From contig CP013997.1 of the NCBI GenBank assembly GCA_001534745.1, positions 2,480,001-2,544,000 on the forward strand: a DNA stretch of 64,000 bases, read 5' to 3'. Below are positions 1 through 8,829 of the stretch, in pieces (position 1 is the first letter of the stretch; every line of letters starts with the position of its first letter). A model generated the notes under the pieces. The model worked only from the letters and a program-made list of their open reading frames with translations, did not search any database and was not told where the DNA came from. The DNA comes from Pseudomonas monteilii. GTDB lineage: Bacteria; Pseudomonadota; Gammaproteobacteria; Pseudomonadales; Pseudomonadaceae. The translations under genes and the position numbers were made by a program.

Positions 1-329
1 CCGCGCAGGGTCGACAGGTTCTTCACGTTTTCCAGGCCTTCGGCGCCACAGAAACGGGCCTGGGCGAACGGCAGGTCGGCCGAGATGCACAGCACCACGG
101 TGTTGGCCAGGTCGTTGGCCTGGGCGTTGAATTTACGCACGGAGGTCGCGCAGGTCGGAGTATCGACGCTCGGGAAGATGTTCAGCACCTTGCGCTTGCC
201 GGCAAAGGCCTGCAGCGAGGTGTCCGCCAGCCCTTCGCCGACCAGGGTGAAGGCCGGAGCCTGGCTACCGACTGCGGGCAGGTCGCCTGTGACGTGAACC
301 GGATTGCCTTTGAGAGTGACCTGAGCCAT
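1..329 (-). CDS. tpx: Thiol peroxidase Tpx (3' end outside window)
   Basis: Periplasmic or cytoplasmic atypical 2-Cys peroxiredoxin that reduces hydroperoxides using thioredoxin. The first 109 residues are visible and begin [15 protein letters not shown]. The peroxidatic cysteine lies in [14 protein letters not shown] (Cys60) and the resolving cysteine in ARFCGAEGL (Cys94), which match the Cys61/Cys95 pair of the E. coli enzyme. The ATG at 329 is the conserved start of the family. The gene runs off the left edge, so its C-terminal third is missing here. It is transcribed in the same direction as the next three genes, but a gap of about 150 bases separates it from the permease. Confidence 0.95.
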   Translation of the reverse strand, partial: MAQVTLKGNPVHVTGDLPAVGSQAPAFTLVGEGLADTSLQAFAGKRKVLNIFPSVDTPTCATSVRKFNAQANDLANTVVLCISADLPFAQARFCGAEGLENVKNLSTLR

Positions 330-481
330 GAACGGTTTCCTTGTAGGGATGAAAGAGGATGCCGAGTTAAGCATGAAGCCGCTCGAGTGCCTATGCCCCA
401 AGCGGCAAAATGTATGTAGGCAAAGCTCGACCCATGCGCAGGAACCCTGTGCGGCAACCCACGCCTGGACCGTCAAGGCCT

Positions 482-1771
482 TCAGTCGAACAATCCACCG
501 ATCACCGAGTACAGCACCGACGACATCGCCACCAGCCCGACCACCACCACGAACGCATTGGACAACGCGCCCCGGTACTTCTGCATGGCCGGCACGCGGC
601 GAATGGCGTACATCGGCATGAGGAACAGGATGGCGGCGATCACCGGCCCGCCGAACGACTCGATCATCGACAGGATGCTCGGGTTCAGGGTCGCGACGAT
701 CCAGCACACCACCAGCATGCCGATCGCCACCAGGCGGTCCAACCCTTTGCCCTGGGGGCTGCGGCCGGTCTTGGCGATGATGCCCTTGAGCCCTTCGCTG
801 GCGCCGATGTAGTGGCCCAGGAACGACTTGGCGATGGCCACGAAGGCGATCAGCGGCGCGGCGAAGGCGATGCTCGGGTTGTCGAAGTGGTTGGCCAGGT
901 AGGACAGGATCGACAGGTTCTGCGCCTTGGCCTCGGCCAACTGGGCGCTGTCGAGGGTCAGCACGCAGCTGAACACGAAGAACAGCACCATCGCCACCAT
1001 CAGCAGGTGCGCGCGGGCCAGCACCTGGCCGCTGCGCGCATCCGCGTGCTCGCCATGCAGGCGCCTCTGGTCGACGGCGAAGGCCGAGATGATCGGCGAG
1101 TGGTTGAAGGAGAACACCATCACCGGAATCGCCAGCCACAGGGTGTGCAGGAAGGCACCGCCCGCCGGGACTTCACGGGCGGTGTCGAGAATGCCACCGT
1201 TCCAGTGCGGGATCAGGTAGAGCGCCAGCAACGCCAGCGCCACGATGAAGGGATAGACCAGCAGGCTCATGACCTTGACCGTGGCCTGCTCACCACAGCG
1301 CACGATCGCCAGCAGGGCCAGGATCAGCACGAACGACAGCACGATCCGTGGCGGTGGCGTCATGTGCAGCTGGTGCTCCATGAAGCTGGCGACGGTGTTG
1401 GTCAAGGCCACGCTGTAGATCAGCAGGATGGGGAAGATGGCGAAGAAGTACAGCACGGTGATCAGCGCACCGGCGCGGATGCCGAAGTGCTCCTCGACCA
1501 CTTGGGTGATGTCGCCACCGTTGCGCCCGGACAGCACGAAGCGGGTCAGGCCCCGGTGGGCGTAGTAGGTCATCGGGAACGCCAGTACGGCCAGCACCAG
1601 CAGTGGCCAGAAGCCGCCCAGGCCGGCGTTGATCGGCAGGAACAGCGTCCCGGCGCCGATGGCCGTGCCGAACAGGCCGAGCATCCAGGTGGTGTCCTGA
1701 CGTAGCCAGCTGCCTGCAGCAGCCGACTCTGTTTCAAGGCGCGCTTCGACGCCGGGGGCCCGCTCGTTCAT
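482..1771 (-). CDS. HAAAP-family serine/threonine-type amino acid permease
   Basis: Inner-membrane amino acid/proton symporter of the hydroxy/aromatic amino acid permease family (SdaC/TdcC/YhaO group). The protein is 429 residues with about eleven hydrophobic segments. The N-terminal [19 protein letters not shown] is the typical first-helix motif of this family. I chose the ATG at 1771 ([11 protein letters not shown]) because the upstream ATG at 1816 adds a Cys-rich 15-residue leader not expected in this family. It lies downstream of the AmaC-like aminotransferase on the same strand, so it may import the amino acid that enzyme uses. The substrate cannot be read from the sequence. Confidence 0.85.
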   Translation of the reverse strand: MNERAPGVEARLETESAAAGSWLRQDTTWMLGLFGTAIGAGTLFLPINAGLGGFWPLLVLAVLAFPMTYYAHRGLTRFVLSGRNGGDITQVVEEHFGIRAGALITVLYFFAIFPILLIYSVALTNTVASFMEHQLHMTPPPRIVLSFVLILALLAIVRCGEQATVKVMSLLVYPFIVALALLALYLIPHWNGGILDTAREVPAGGAFLHTLWLAIPVMVFSFNHSPIISAFAVDQRRLHGEHADARSGQVLARAHLLMVAMVLFFVFSCVLTLDSAQLAEAKAQNLSILSYLANHFDNPSIAFAAPLIAFVAIAKSFLGHYIGASEGLKGIIAKTGRSPQGKGLDRLVAIGMLVVCWIVATLNPSILSMIESFGGPVIAAILFLMPMYAIRRVPAMQKYRGALSNAFVVVVGLVAMSSVLYSVIGGLFD

Positions 1772-1918
1772 CCGGATGCAACTCCACTCGCAAGATTGCA
1801 ACAGGCTGAAGGCCACGCGACGCAGGCCACGCGCACCTCAGCCGAAAAGAGGGGCGCGATTGTGCGCTGGATCGCCTGCACTTGCAAAGCCAAACTGCCC
1901 GGCGTGCGATCGGCTGGG

Positions 1919-1948
1919 TGGCGCGGGCCGTCAGGTCAGCCCGCGCCA
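1919..1948 (-). terminator. GC-rich hairpin downstream of the aminotransferase gene
   Basis: A perfect 10-base inverted repeat (TGGCGCGGGC and GCCCGCGCCA) with a 10-base loop lies 18 bases beyond the amaC stop codon. There is no T-run after it on the minus strand, so it could end transcription weakly or protect the mRNA 3' end. The rest of the 194-base gap to the permease shows nothing I recognise. Confidence 0.45.
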
Positions 1949-1965
1949 GGGTACGGCATGAAGCG

Positions 1966-3159
1966 TTACTGCACTGCGGCGAACGCCTCTGCTACCCGTT
2001 CCAGGTTGTCCGGGCGCAGGCCGGCCATGCAGACCCGGCCACTGTCGATCAGGTACACGCCGAACTGGTCACGCAGACGACGCACCTGCTCGACGCTGAA
2101 GCCGGTGTAGCTGAACATGCCGCGCTGACGCAGCAGGAATTGGAAGTCCTGGCCGGGCAGGCGACGGGCCAGCGCATCGACCAGGCCCTGGCGCATGTCG
2201 AGGATGCGCAGGCGCATGGCCTCGACCTCGTTCGCCCAGTCCTCGGCCAGCGCCGGGTCGGCCAGTACCGTGGCGACCAGTTGCGCGCCGTGGCATGGGG
2301 GGCTCGAATAGTTGCGACGCACCGTGGCCTTGAGCTGGCCGAGCACGCTGACGGCGCTGTCGGCATCGTCGCTGACCACCGACAGCCCCCCTACCCGCTC
2401 GCCGTACAGCGAGAAGATCTTCGAGAACGAATTGCTCACCAGGCATGGCACCCCGGCCCGGGCCATTTCGCGGATGGCGTAGGCATCCTCGGCCAGCCCT
2501 TCGCCGAAGCCCTGGTAGGCGATGTCGAGGAAGGCGATCAGCTCGCGCGCCTTGACCACCTCGATCACCTGCTGCCATTGCGCCTGATCCAGGTCCACGC
2601 CCGTCGGGTTGTGGCAGCACGGGTGCAGCAGCACGATGCTCTGGGCCGGCAACTGGCGCAGGGTCGAGAGCATGCCGTCGAAATCCAGGCCACGGGTCGC
2701 CGGGTCGAAGTATGGGTAGGTGTTCACGGTGAATCCAGCGCCTTCGAAGATGGCGCGGTGGTTGTCCCAGGTCGGGTTGCTGACCCACACCTGCGCGTCG
2801 GGGAAATAGCGCTTGAGGAAGTCGGCACCGACCTTCAGTGCGCCCGAACCACCGACGGTCTGCACGGTGGCGACGCGTCCGGCGCTGACCATCGGGTGCT
2901 CGGCGCCGAACAGCAGCGACTGGATCGCGGTCCGGTAGCTGCCCAGGCCTTCCATGGGCAGGTACAGCGAGGCGCCGTGGGCCTGGTCGGCCAGGCGCCG
3001 CTCGGCCTCGCCCACGGCCGCCAGCTGCGGTACCGCGCCGTCGGCGTCGTAGTACAGGCCGATGCTCAGGTTGACCTTGTCGGCGCGCGGGTCGGCCTTG
3101 AAGGTTTCCATCAGCGAGAGGATCGGGTCGCCGGCATAGGCATCGACATGTTTGAACAC
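1966..3159 (-). CDS. amaC: Aromatic/D-lysine aminotransferase, AmaC/TyrB-like (class I PLP)
   Basis: PLP-dependent class I aminotransferase of the AspC/TyrB fold, 397 residues. The PLP lysine is in [17 protein letters not shown] near residue 245 and the NPTG motif of the fold is in [11 protein letters not shown]. The start is taken as GTG at 3159 (read as [12 protein letters not shown]), because AAGGAG lies nine bases upstream and this is where TyrB homologues begin. In P. putida KT2440, as I recall it, the homologue directly beside dpkA is AmaC, which converts D-lysine to the keto acid that cyclises to piperideine-2-carboxylate. Sequence alone would equally allow a general aromatic aminotransferase. 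dpkA lies upstream on the same strand, about 150 bases away. Confidence 0.85.
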   Translation of the reverse strand: MFKHVDAYAGDPILSLMETFKADPRADKVNLSIGLYYDADGAVPQLAAVGEAERRLADQAHGASLYLPMEGLGSYRTAIQSLLFGAEHPMVSAGRVATVQTVGGSGALKVGADFLKRYFPDAQVWVSNPTWDNHRAIFEGAGFTVNTYPYFDPATRGLDFDGMLSTLRQLPAQSIVLLHPCCHNPTGVDLDQAQWQQVIEVVKARELIAFLDIAYQGFGEGLAEDAYAIREMARAGVPCLVSNSFSKIFSLYGERVGGLSVVSDDADSAVSVLGQLKATVRRNYSSPPCHGAQLVATVLADPALAEDWANEVEAMRLRILDMRQGLVDALARRLPGQDFQFLLRQRGMFSYTGFSVEQVRRLRDQFGVYLIDSGRVCMAGLRPDNLERVAEAFAAVQ

Positions 3160-3312
3160 AGCGTGCAGCTCCTTGGGATCAGGATGGGTACGGGGATGGC
3201 TGGGTGCAGGATACGCGTTGTCGCGCCGTGACGACATATCACGCGCGCATTGATGGCCTGCACGGTCGCACGGGGTGCTGGACAAAGACTATGTAGGCTT
3301 CTCGTGCGTGCC

Positions 3313-4353
3313 TCACGTTGACGAGGCGCCGGGACCGGTGCCGGCCAGCGTGTGCAATTCGGCAAGTTCGCTGCGGGTCAGCGCCACCCCCTCACGCGCC
3401 GACACGGCCCGCTCATGGTAGCGCCGCTCGCCCGGCAGCCGCTCCAGCCCCACGGCACGCAACTGCGCCACCAGCTCCCCCGCGCGCTCGGCGAACCGTT
3501 GCCCTTCGCTACGGGTCGGGTCTATAACGATCAGTGCCTGCCCCGTCCAGGGTGTCTTGGCCCCAGGGTGCCCGGACCAGTCGAACTCCCAGGAGAAGTG
3601 CCCACCGGTCAGCGCCGCGGCCAACAGCTCAACCATCATCGACAGCGCCGAGCCCTTGTGCCCACCGAACGCCAGCAACGCACCGCCGTCGAGGATCGCC
3701 CGAGGGTCGCAGGTCGGCTGGCCGGCCGCATCCACGCCGACGCCTGGCGGCAGGCTACGGCCTTCGCGCGCGGCGATCTGGATGTCGCCATGGGCCATGG
3801 CGCTGGTGGCCATGTCGAAGACCAGGGGGTCGTGGCCGGCGCAAGGCGCGGCGAAGGCGATGGGGTTGGTGCCGAATAGGGGCTGCCGGGCACCGTGTGG
3901 CACCACGCAGGTCATGCTGTTGACCACCGTCAGCGCCACCAGCCCGGCGTCGGCGAACGGCTCGACGTCCGGCCACAGGGCGCCGAAGTGGTGCGAATTG
4001 TGGATGGCCAGGGCCGCGATGCCGGCGCTGCGCGCCTTGTCCATCAAGGCCGCTCGCGCCGCAGCCAAGGCCGGCTGGGCGAAGCCGCCGGCCGCATCGA
4101 CCTTGAGCAGACCGGCGGCCACGTCCGATACCACCGGCCGCGCCGTGCCGTCGACCCAGCCACTGGCCAGCGTCGAGACATAGCCGGGCACGCGGAACAC
4201 ACCATGGCTGTGAGCGCCATCACGTTGCGCCGCGGCGCAATTGTCGGCCAGCACGGCGGCGACCGAGGTGCTGCAACCATGACGAACGAGAAGGCCAGTC
4301 AGCAGCGCGACCAGGTCGGCGTGCGGGAGGCGGACAGTGTCTGAAGGGTTCAC
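3313..4353 (-). CDS. dpkA: Delta-1-piperideine-2-carboxylate / delta-1-pyrroline-2-carboxylate reductase
   Basis: NADPH-dependent reductase of the malate/L-lactate dehydrogenase-2 family. It reduces piperideine-2-carboxylate to L-pipecolate in D-lysine catabolism, and pyrroline-2-carboxylate to proline. The protein has RDGAHSHGVFRVPGY near residue 50, IHNSHHFGALWPDVEPF near 120, and GGHKGSALSMMVELLAAALTG in the C-terminal half, all hallmarks of DpkA. The first ATG in the region is out of frame. A GTG at 4353 has GGAG eleven bases upstream and a TTG at 4359 has it five bases upstream, so the true start is one of these two. The length of about 346 residues fits the family. Confidence 0.9.
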   Translation of the reverse strand: MNPSDTVRLPHADLVALLTGLLVRHGCSTSVAAVLADNCAAAQRDGAHSHGVFRVPGYVSTLASGWVDGTARPVVSDVAAGLLKVDAAGGFAQPALAAARAALMDKARSAGIAALAIHNSHHFGALWPDVEPFADAGLVALTVVNSMTCVVPHGARQPLFGTNPIAFAAPCAGHDPLVFDMATSAMAHGDIQIAAREGRSLPPGVGVDAAGQPTCDPRAILDGGALLAFGGHKGSALSMMVELLAAALTGGHFSWEFDWSGHPGAKTPWTGQALIVIDPTRSEGQRFAERAGELVAQLRAVGLERLPGERRYHERAVSAREGVALTRSELAELHTLAGTGPGASST

Positions 4354-4445
4354 AGGCAAGGCAACTCCATGTCAGGACGCCAGGGCGGCGCGGCGATCGG
4401 CACTGTCGAACGATTCGACCGGCGTTGTCAAAGGGCTTACGCAGC

Positions 4446-4604
4446 TGCAAACGAATGCACCCACAGGCGCTTCGATCATTGCAGCGACGCAAACGACCGT
4501 TTGCATGCTCAACCGGTGGCGACCTGGCCTTGCCGCAAGCCCTTGATGGCAAAGGCCCGGCGCCTGAATTCGACGCTCGAGGGCCGCTGGCACCGTTCGT
4601 TTGC
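4446..4604. promoter_or_regulatory. Cluster of three GCAAACG sites in the dpkA/amidotransferase divergent gap
   Basis: The 407-base gap between two divergent genes holds no gene. At 4489-4504 there is a palindrome with perfect 7-base arms, GCAAACG-AC-CGTTTGC. The same half-site occurs alone at 4446-4452 (GCAAACG) and at 4598-4604 (CGTTTGC). A TTGACA at 4609-4614 could be a -35 element for the downstream plus-strand gene, although no good -10 follows. The repeated half-sites suggest a regulator, possibly of LacI or TetR type, but none is encoded next to it. Confidence 0.4.
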
Positions 4605-4766
4605 CTGTTTGACATCTCGAACGGCTCTGGCAAGCTGGCTTCGAGTCCCGACCGGTCCATCGCCGTACGTCCGGCCAGCCGGCAGTGCTCGGGACTTCAG
4701 GCACGGCACATGCGTCTCGCCGGCCTGCACGACAACGGCAGGGCAACCCCTGTCCCAAGGTGACTT

Positions 4767-5579
4767 ATGTCCAACAGCAACATTGGCGAGAAGACTCAAT
4801 CCCTGCGCAAACCGGTCGTCCTGATGACCATGGGTACGCAGGAGCGCAAAGGCCACGACTATCAAGTCATGACCCACAAGTACATCACCCCGCTGGTCGA
4901 CTTCGCAGGCTGTGTGCCGGTGCTGGTGCCGACCTGCTGCGGCACCGACGACTTGGAGGCTTACCTCGACATGGCCGACGGCGTCTACCTGACCGGCGCG
5001 GGCAGCAACATCGACCCGGCGCTGTACGGCCAGGAGAACGAGACTCCTGGCAAGACGCAGGACAAGCAGCGCGACCTGTTCGACATCCCGCTGGTGCAAC
5101 TGGCCATCGCCCGTGGCCTGCCGATCTTCGGCGTGTGCCGCGGCATGCAGGAGATCAACGTGGCCCTGGGCGGCGACATCTACCAGAAGGTCTATGCCGA
5201 GCCGGGTTTCAACGACCACCGGGAGAACCCGGACGACCCGGTCGATGTGCAGTACCAGGCCGTTCACGACGTCACGGTCGAAGCCGGCAGCTGGCTGCAG
5301 GCGACGCTGGGCCGCGACACGATCCGCGTCAACTCGCTGCATGGCCAGGGCCTGCGCACCCTGGGCGACGGGTTGCAGGCGATCGCCTGGGCGCCGGATG
5401 GCCTGGTCGAGGCCGTACATGGCCCGGCCATCTCGCCCTTCCTGTTCGCCGTGCAATGGCACCCGGAATGGAAAGCGGCGAGCAACCCTGACTCGATTCG
5501 CCTGTTCCAGGCCTTCGGCGAGGCCTGCCGGGTTCAGGCACGCAAGCGGCAGCCGGCGCCACGGCAGGCCATGGCCTGA
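4767..5579 (+). CDS. Class I glutamine amidotransferase-like hydrolase (peptidase C26, PuuD-like)
   Basis: Cytoplasmic gamma-glutamyl hydrolase of 270 residues. The nucleophile elbow is FGVCRGMQEIN (Cys124), and the His/Glu pair lies in FAVQWHPEW (His232, Glu234), so the catalytic triad is complete. Such enzymes cleave gamma-glutamyl conjugates, for example gamma-glutamyl-GABA in putrescine breakdown (PuuD). No other polyamine gene is nearby, so the substrate is open. The start ATG at 4767 follows AAGG by six bases. A strong terminator follows about 70 bases after the stop, which makes this a single-gene unit. In KT2440, as I recall, D-lysine transport and AmaD genes lie between dpkA and this gene; they are absent here. 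Confidence 0.85.
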   Translation: MSNSNIGEKTQSLRKPVVLMTMGTQERKGHDYQVMTHKYITPLVDFAGCVPVLVPTCCGTDDLEAYLDMADGVYLTGAGSNIDPALYGQENETPGKTQDKQRDLFDIPLVQLAIARGLPIFGVCRGMQEINVALGGDIYQKVYAEPGFNDHRENPDDPVDVQYQAVHDVTVEAGSWLQATLGRDTIRVNSLHGQGLRTLGDGLQAIAWAPDGLVEAVHGPAISPFLFAVQWHPEWKAASNPDSIRLFQAFGEACRVQARKRQPAPRQAMA

Positions 5580-5650
5580 GTGATGGGTGTGAAGCTGTAG
5601 GTCGATCCTGATTCAGAAGGCCTGATACGCCTTCAGACGTGCGTGTTCGA

Positions 5651-5684
5651 ACGCCCCGACTGCCTGTGTGGTCGGGGCGTTTTG
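5651..5684 (+). terminator. Rho-independent terminator
   Basis: A perfect 10-base stem (ACGCCCCGAC and GTCGGGGCGT) with a 10-base loop is followed by TTTT. It lies 72 bases after the stop of the amidotransferase-like gene and should end its transcript. Confidence 0.85.
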
Positions 5685-5746
5685 CGTTGTCTGCTGTTTG
5701 TCAGGACGCGGGCTGCTGGAGGAAATGAGGGGGAATGTACTACCGT

Positions 5747-5940
5747 TATCGCGGGCAAGCCCGCTCCCACAAGCTGCTTGCGCAGCCATGACTACATTGA
5801 TGGCTGCAGAGGTCTGGGTGGGAGCTGGCTTGCCAGCGATGAGGCCCTGTCAGGCACTGCCTGCGTTGCGGATAAGCCCAAACATCAGCCCATGCGATCG
5901 GGCATGTACCAAGTAGAAAAAGACAGTTGCTCCCACAGGT
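5747..5940 (-). repeat. Paired-REP (BIME-like) mosaic, copy 1
   Basis: Two REP sequences face each other at 5747-5772 (core GCGGGCAAGCCCGCTCCCAC) and 5818-5840 (GTGGGAGCTGGCTTGCCAGC), with a 46-base spacer. The 92-base pair in reverse complement differs from 21716-21808 at only about five positions. Similarity continues beyond it to a third, partial REP-like end near 5935, with gaps. The 784-base gap from 5580 to 6363 that contains it holds no gene that I can support. It contains a terminator, these repeats, one more REP and the kdgD control region. Confidence 0.85.
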
Positions 5941-6136
5941 ACCTTTTTCAGGTCAATCGCAGCATGGTGGCTCACCCACCCCTGGGAGCAGTCTTGCCGG
6001 TGCTGCAGTCAAAAATGGCAGAAATCTGAACATCCCCAACAGTATTCGTATCGGTCTAGCCCTGATTGACAGACTAGTGCACCGAATAACCATGTTGTCG
6101 TACCTCTAGCCATCATCCCAATCATCCAGCCTCCTT

Positions 6137-6160
6137 GTGGGAGCTGGCTTGCCAGCGATA
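6137..6160 (-). repeat. Single REP sequence
   Basis: GTGGGAGCTGGCTTGCCAGC followed by GATA, a P. putida-type REP unit in minus orientation. It stands alone about 140 bases upstream of the kdgD control region. Confidence 0.75.
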
Positions 6161-6300
6161 GCGATCGCACAGCCACGCTGCCTTGAGCCTTCACACCAGG
6201 CTTTATCAGCGCTACAACCGCCTGCAACCTGCCTTTCCTCGATCTTACGCTCCTTCACCCTTCACAAAAAATATTGCCAATCCCTCTAGCCACAAATCTA

Positions 6301-6313
6301 GTTGTACGATAAC
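6301..6313. promoter_or_regulatory. Probable FadR/GntR operator upstream of kdgD
   Basis: The hyphenated palindrome GTTGTACGATAAC ends 50 bases before the kdgD start. Ten of its bases (GTTGTACGAT) are repeated in front of the GntR regulator gene at 14127-14139, where the copy reads GTTGTACGATCAC. A shared site before an operon and its nearby regulator is the usual pattern of autoregulated FadR-family repressors. I infer the assignment; binding is not shown. Confidence 0.55.
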
Positions 6314-6363
6314 TTACCTCAAGCGCCACAATGACAATCAACCGCGCCACAGGATGCCTCCCC

Positions 6364-7275
6364 ATGACGCCACGTGAACTGCAATCCATTCTTTCCCACG
6401 GCCTGCTGTCCTTCCCGCTGACCGACTTCGACGCAGGCGGCGACTTCCATGCCGAAGGCTATCGCAAGCGCCTCGAGTGGCTCGCGCCGTACGGTGCGAC
6501 CGCCTTGTTCGCCGCCGGAGGCACCGGTGAGTTCTTCTCCCTCGCCGCCAGTGAATACAGCCAGGTGATCAAGACCGCCGTCGATACCTGCGCCGGCACG
6601 GTGCCGATCCTGGCCGGTGTGGGCGGCTCGACCCGCCAGGCCATCGAATACGCCCGCGAGGCCCAGCGTCTGGGCGCCAAAGGGTTGCTGCTGCTGCCGC
6701 ACTACCTGACCGAAGCCAGCCAGGACGGCGTGGCCGCCCATGTCGAGGCGGTCTGCAAATCCGTCGACATCGGTGTGGTGGTGTACAACCGCAACGTCTG
6801 CCGCCTCAACGCCGATCACCTCGAGCGCCTGGCCGAGCGCTGCCCGAACCTGATCGGCTACAAGGACGGGCTGGGCGACATCGAGCTGATGGTGTCCATC
6901 CGCCGTCGCCTGGGCGAACGCTTCAGCTACCTGGGCGGGCTGCCGACCGCCGAAGTCTACGCAGCGGCCTACAAGGCCTTGGGCGTACCGGTCTACTCTT
7001 CGGCCGTGTTCAACTTCGTGCCCAAGACCGCGATGGACTTCTACAACGCCATCGCCCGCGACGACCACGCGACCGTGAACCGCCTGATCGACACGTTCTT
7101 CCTGCCTTACCTGGACATCCGTAACCGCAAGTCGGGCTACGCCGTGAGCATCGTCAAGGCCGGCGCACGCATCGCCGGTCACGATGCAGGCCCGGTGCGC
7201 ACGCCGCTGACCGAGCTGACCGAAGACGAATACGCTCAGCTCGCGGCCCTGATGGACACGCTCGGGCCGCAATAA
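6364..7275 (+). CDS. kdgD: 5-dehydro-4-deoxyglucarate dehydratase KdgD
   Basis: Class I lyase of the dihydrodipicolinate synthase family. It dehydrates and decarboxylates 5-keto-4-deoxyglucarate to alpha-ketoglutarate semialdehyde, the key step of non-phosphorylative glucarate/galactarate breakdown. The protein is 303 residues. The Schiff-base lysine is in [10 protein letters not shown] (Lys167), the active-site tyrosine in VVYNRNVC (Tyr141), and GGTGEFFSL is at 52-60. The ATG at 6364 ([10 protein letters not shown]) is the family start; the in-frame ATG at 6331 would add an 11-residue leader. It is the first gene of a four-gene operon with the permease, GarD and the semialdehyde dehydrogenase. 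Confidence 0.93.
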   Translation: MTPRELQSILSHGLLSFPLTDFDAGGDFHAEGYRKRLEWLAPYGATALFAAGGTGEFFSLAASEYSQVIKTAVDTCAGTVPILAGVGGSTRQAIEYAREAQRLGAKGLLLLPHYLTEASQDGVAAHVEAVCKSVDIGVVVYNRNVCRLNADHLERLAERCPNLIGYKDGLGDIELMVSIRRRLGERFSYLGGLPTAEVYAAAYKALGVPVYSSAVFNFVPKTAMDFYNAIARDDHATVNRLIDTFFLPYLDIRNRKSGYAVSIVKAGARIAGHDAGPVRTPLTELTEDEYAQLAALMDTLGPQ

Positions 7276-7379
7276 GCGCCCAGCCAGGCAGGCTGCCACC
7301 TGCCGCACCGAGCGGGCCTGCGCCCGCTCAGACAACATGATCGCCCCCGCATAACAATAACGAGTGGGAGTACCTTCGC

Positions 7380-8753
7380 ATGCAAGCGCCCAAGAAGACG
7401 CATGTGCGTTACCTGATTTTGTTGATGCTGTTCCTGGTGACCACCATCAACTACGCCGATCGAGCGACCATCTCGATCGCCGGCTCCGCCCTGCAGAAAG
7501 ACCTTGGCATCGACGCCATCACCCTGGGCTACATCTTTTCGGCCTTCGGCTGGGCCTACGTGCTCGGGCAGATTCCCGGGGGCTGGCTGCTCGACCGCTT
7601 CGGCTCGAAGAAAGTCTACGCCCTGAGCATCTTCACCTGGTCGTTGTTCACCGTGCTGCAAGGCTTCGTCGGCTACCTGCCAGTGGCCAATGCCATCGTC
7701 GCGCTGTTCATGCTGCGCTTTCTGGTCGGCTTCGCCGAAGCGCCCTCCTTCCCCGGCAACGCACGTATCGTGGCGGCCTGGTTCCCCACCGCCGAACGCG
7801 GCACCGCCTCGGCGATCTTCAACTCGGCCCAGTACTTCGCCACCGTGCTGTTCGCCCCGCTGATGGGCTGGATCGTCCACTCCTGGGGGTGGGAGCACGT
7901 GTTCGTGGTCATGGGCGGCCTGGGTATCGTGTTCTCGCTGGTCTGGCTCAAGCTGATCTACAACCCCAAGGAACACCCGATGATCAGCGCCGGGGAGCTG
8001 GAGCACATCGAGCGCAACGGCGGCCTGGTGGACATGGACAAGCCCCGCGCAGCCGGCAATGGCGGCCCCAAGTGGGGCTACATCCGCCAACTGCTCACCA
8101 GCCGCATGATGCTCGGCATCTACCTGGGCCAGTACTGCATCAACGCCATCACCTACTTCTTCCTGACCTGGTTCCCGGTGTACCTGGTGCAGGACCGTGG
8201 CATGTCGATCCTCAAGGCCGGCTTCATCGCCTCGCTGCCGGCGATCTGCGGGTTCGTCGGCGGCGTGCTGGGTGGCGTGATCTCCGACCACCTGCTGCGG
8301 CGCGGCAACTCGTTGACCTTCGCCCGCAAGGCGCCGATCGTGATCGGACTGCTGCTGTCCACCACCATGGTCATCTGCAACTACGTCGATGCCGAATGGA
8401 TGGTGGTGGCGATTATGGCCCTGGCGTTCTTCGGCAAGGGCCTGGGCGCGCTGGGCTGGGCTGTGGTCTCGGACACCTCGCCCAAGCAGATCGCCGGGCT
8501 GTCCGGCGGCATGTTCAACACCTTCGGCAACATCGCGTCGATCACCACGCCGATCATCATCGGCTACATCATCAGCGCCACCGGCTCGTTCAAGTGGGCG
8601 CTGGTGTACGTGGGCGCCAATGCCCTGGTAGCGGTGTTCAGCTACCTGGTGATCGTCGGCCCGATCAAGCGGATCGAGCTGCGCGATCTGCCGCGTGAAG
8701 ATGAACCGGCCCTGCCACCGGCCGGCAGCGAGCTGGCCGACAGCCGCCGTTGA
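7380..8753 (+). CDS. gudP: MFS glucarate/galactarate permease (GudP-type)
   Basis: Twelve-helix major facilitator of the anion:cation symporter family, 457 residues. The start motif is TINYADRATISIAG in helix 1, followed by GQIPGGWLLDRFGSKKVY between helices 2 and 3, which is typical of GudP/GarP hexarate transporters. It probably imports D-glucarate and galactarate with protons. GAGTGGGAG, an extended ribosome site, lies 5-13 bases upstream of the ATG. It sits between kdgD and garD on the same strand, so transport and catabolism are co-transcribed. The symbol rests on family and context. Confidence 0.88.
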   Translation: MQAPKKTHVRYLILLMLFLVTTINYADRATISIAGSALQKDLGIDAITLGYIFSAFGWAYVLGQIPGGWLLDRFGSKKVYALSIFTWSLFTVLQGFVGYLPVANAIVALFMLRFLVGFAEAPSFPGNARIVAAWFPTAERGTASAIFNSAQYFATVLFAPLMGWIVHSWGWEHVFVVMGGLGIVFSLVWLKLIYNPKEHPMISAGELEHIERNGGLVDMDKPRAAGNGGPKWGYIRQLLTSRMMLGIYLGQYCINAITYFFLTWFPVYLVQDRGMSILKAGFIASLPAICGFVGGVLGGVISDHLLRRGNSLTFARKAPIVIGLLLSTTMVICNYVDAEWMVVAIMALAFFGKGLGALGWAVVSDTSPKQIAGLSGGMFNTFGNIASITTPIIIGYIISATGSFKWALVYVGANALVAVFSYLVIVGPIKRIELRDLPREDEPALPPAGSELADSRR

Positions 8754-8829
8754 CCCCACGCTGGCGACCTGCCCGTCAGGTCGCCAGCCGACGATATACG
8801 CCTGAGAGCACCGCACGAGGGGCCTTGTC

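Noticed and set aside
410-1705. Long plus-strand reading frame opposite the permease gene
   Set aside because: It is a GC-driven antisense shadow rich in His, Gln and Arg, with no family motif; the minus-strand permease is clear.
1882-3231. 449-codon plus-strand frame opposite the aminotransferase gene
   Set aside because: Antisense shadow of a well-recognised PLP enzyme. No motif and no ribosome site.
5643-6029. Short frames across the 5.6-6.2 kb gap
   Set aside because: They are translations of terminator and REP sequence, with no ribosome sites.
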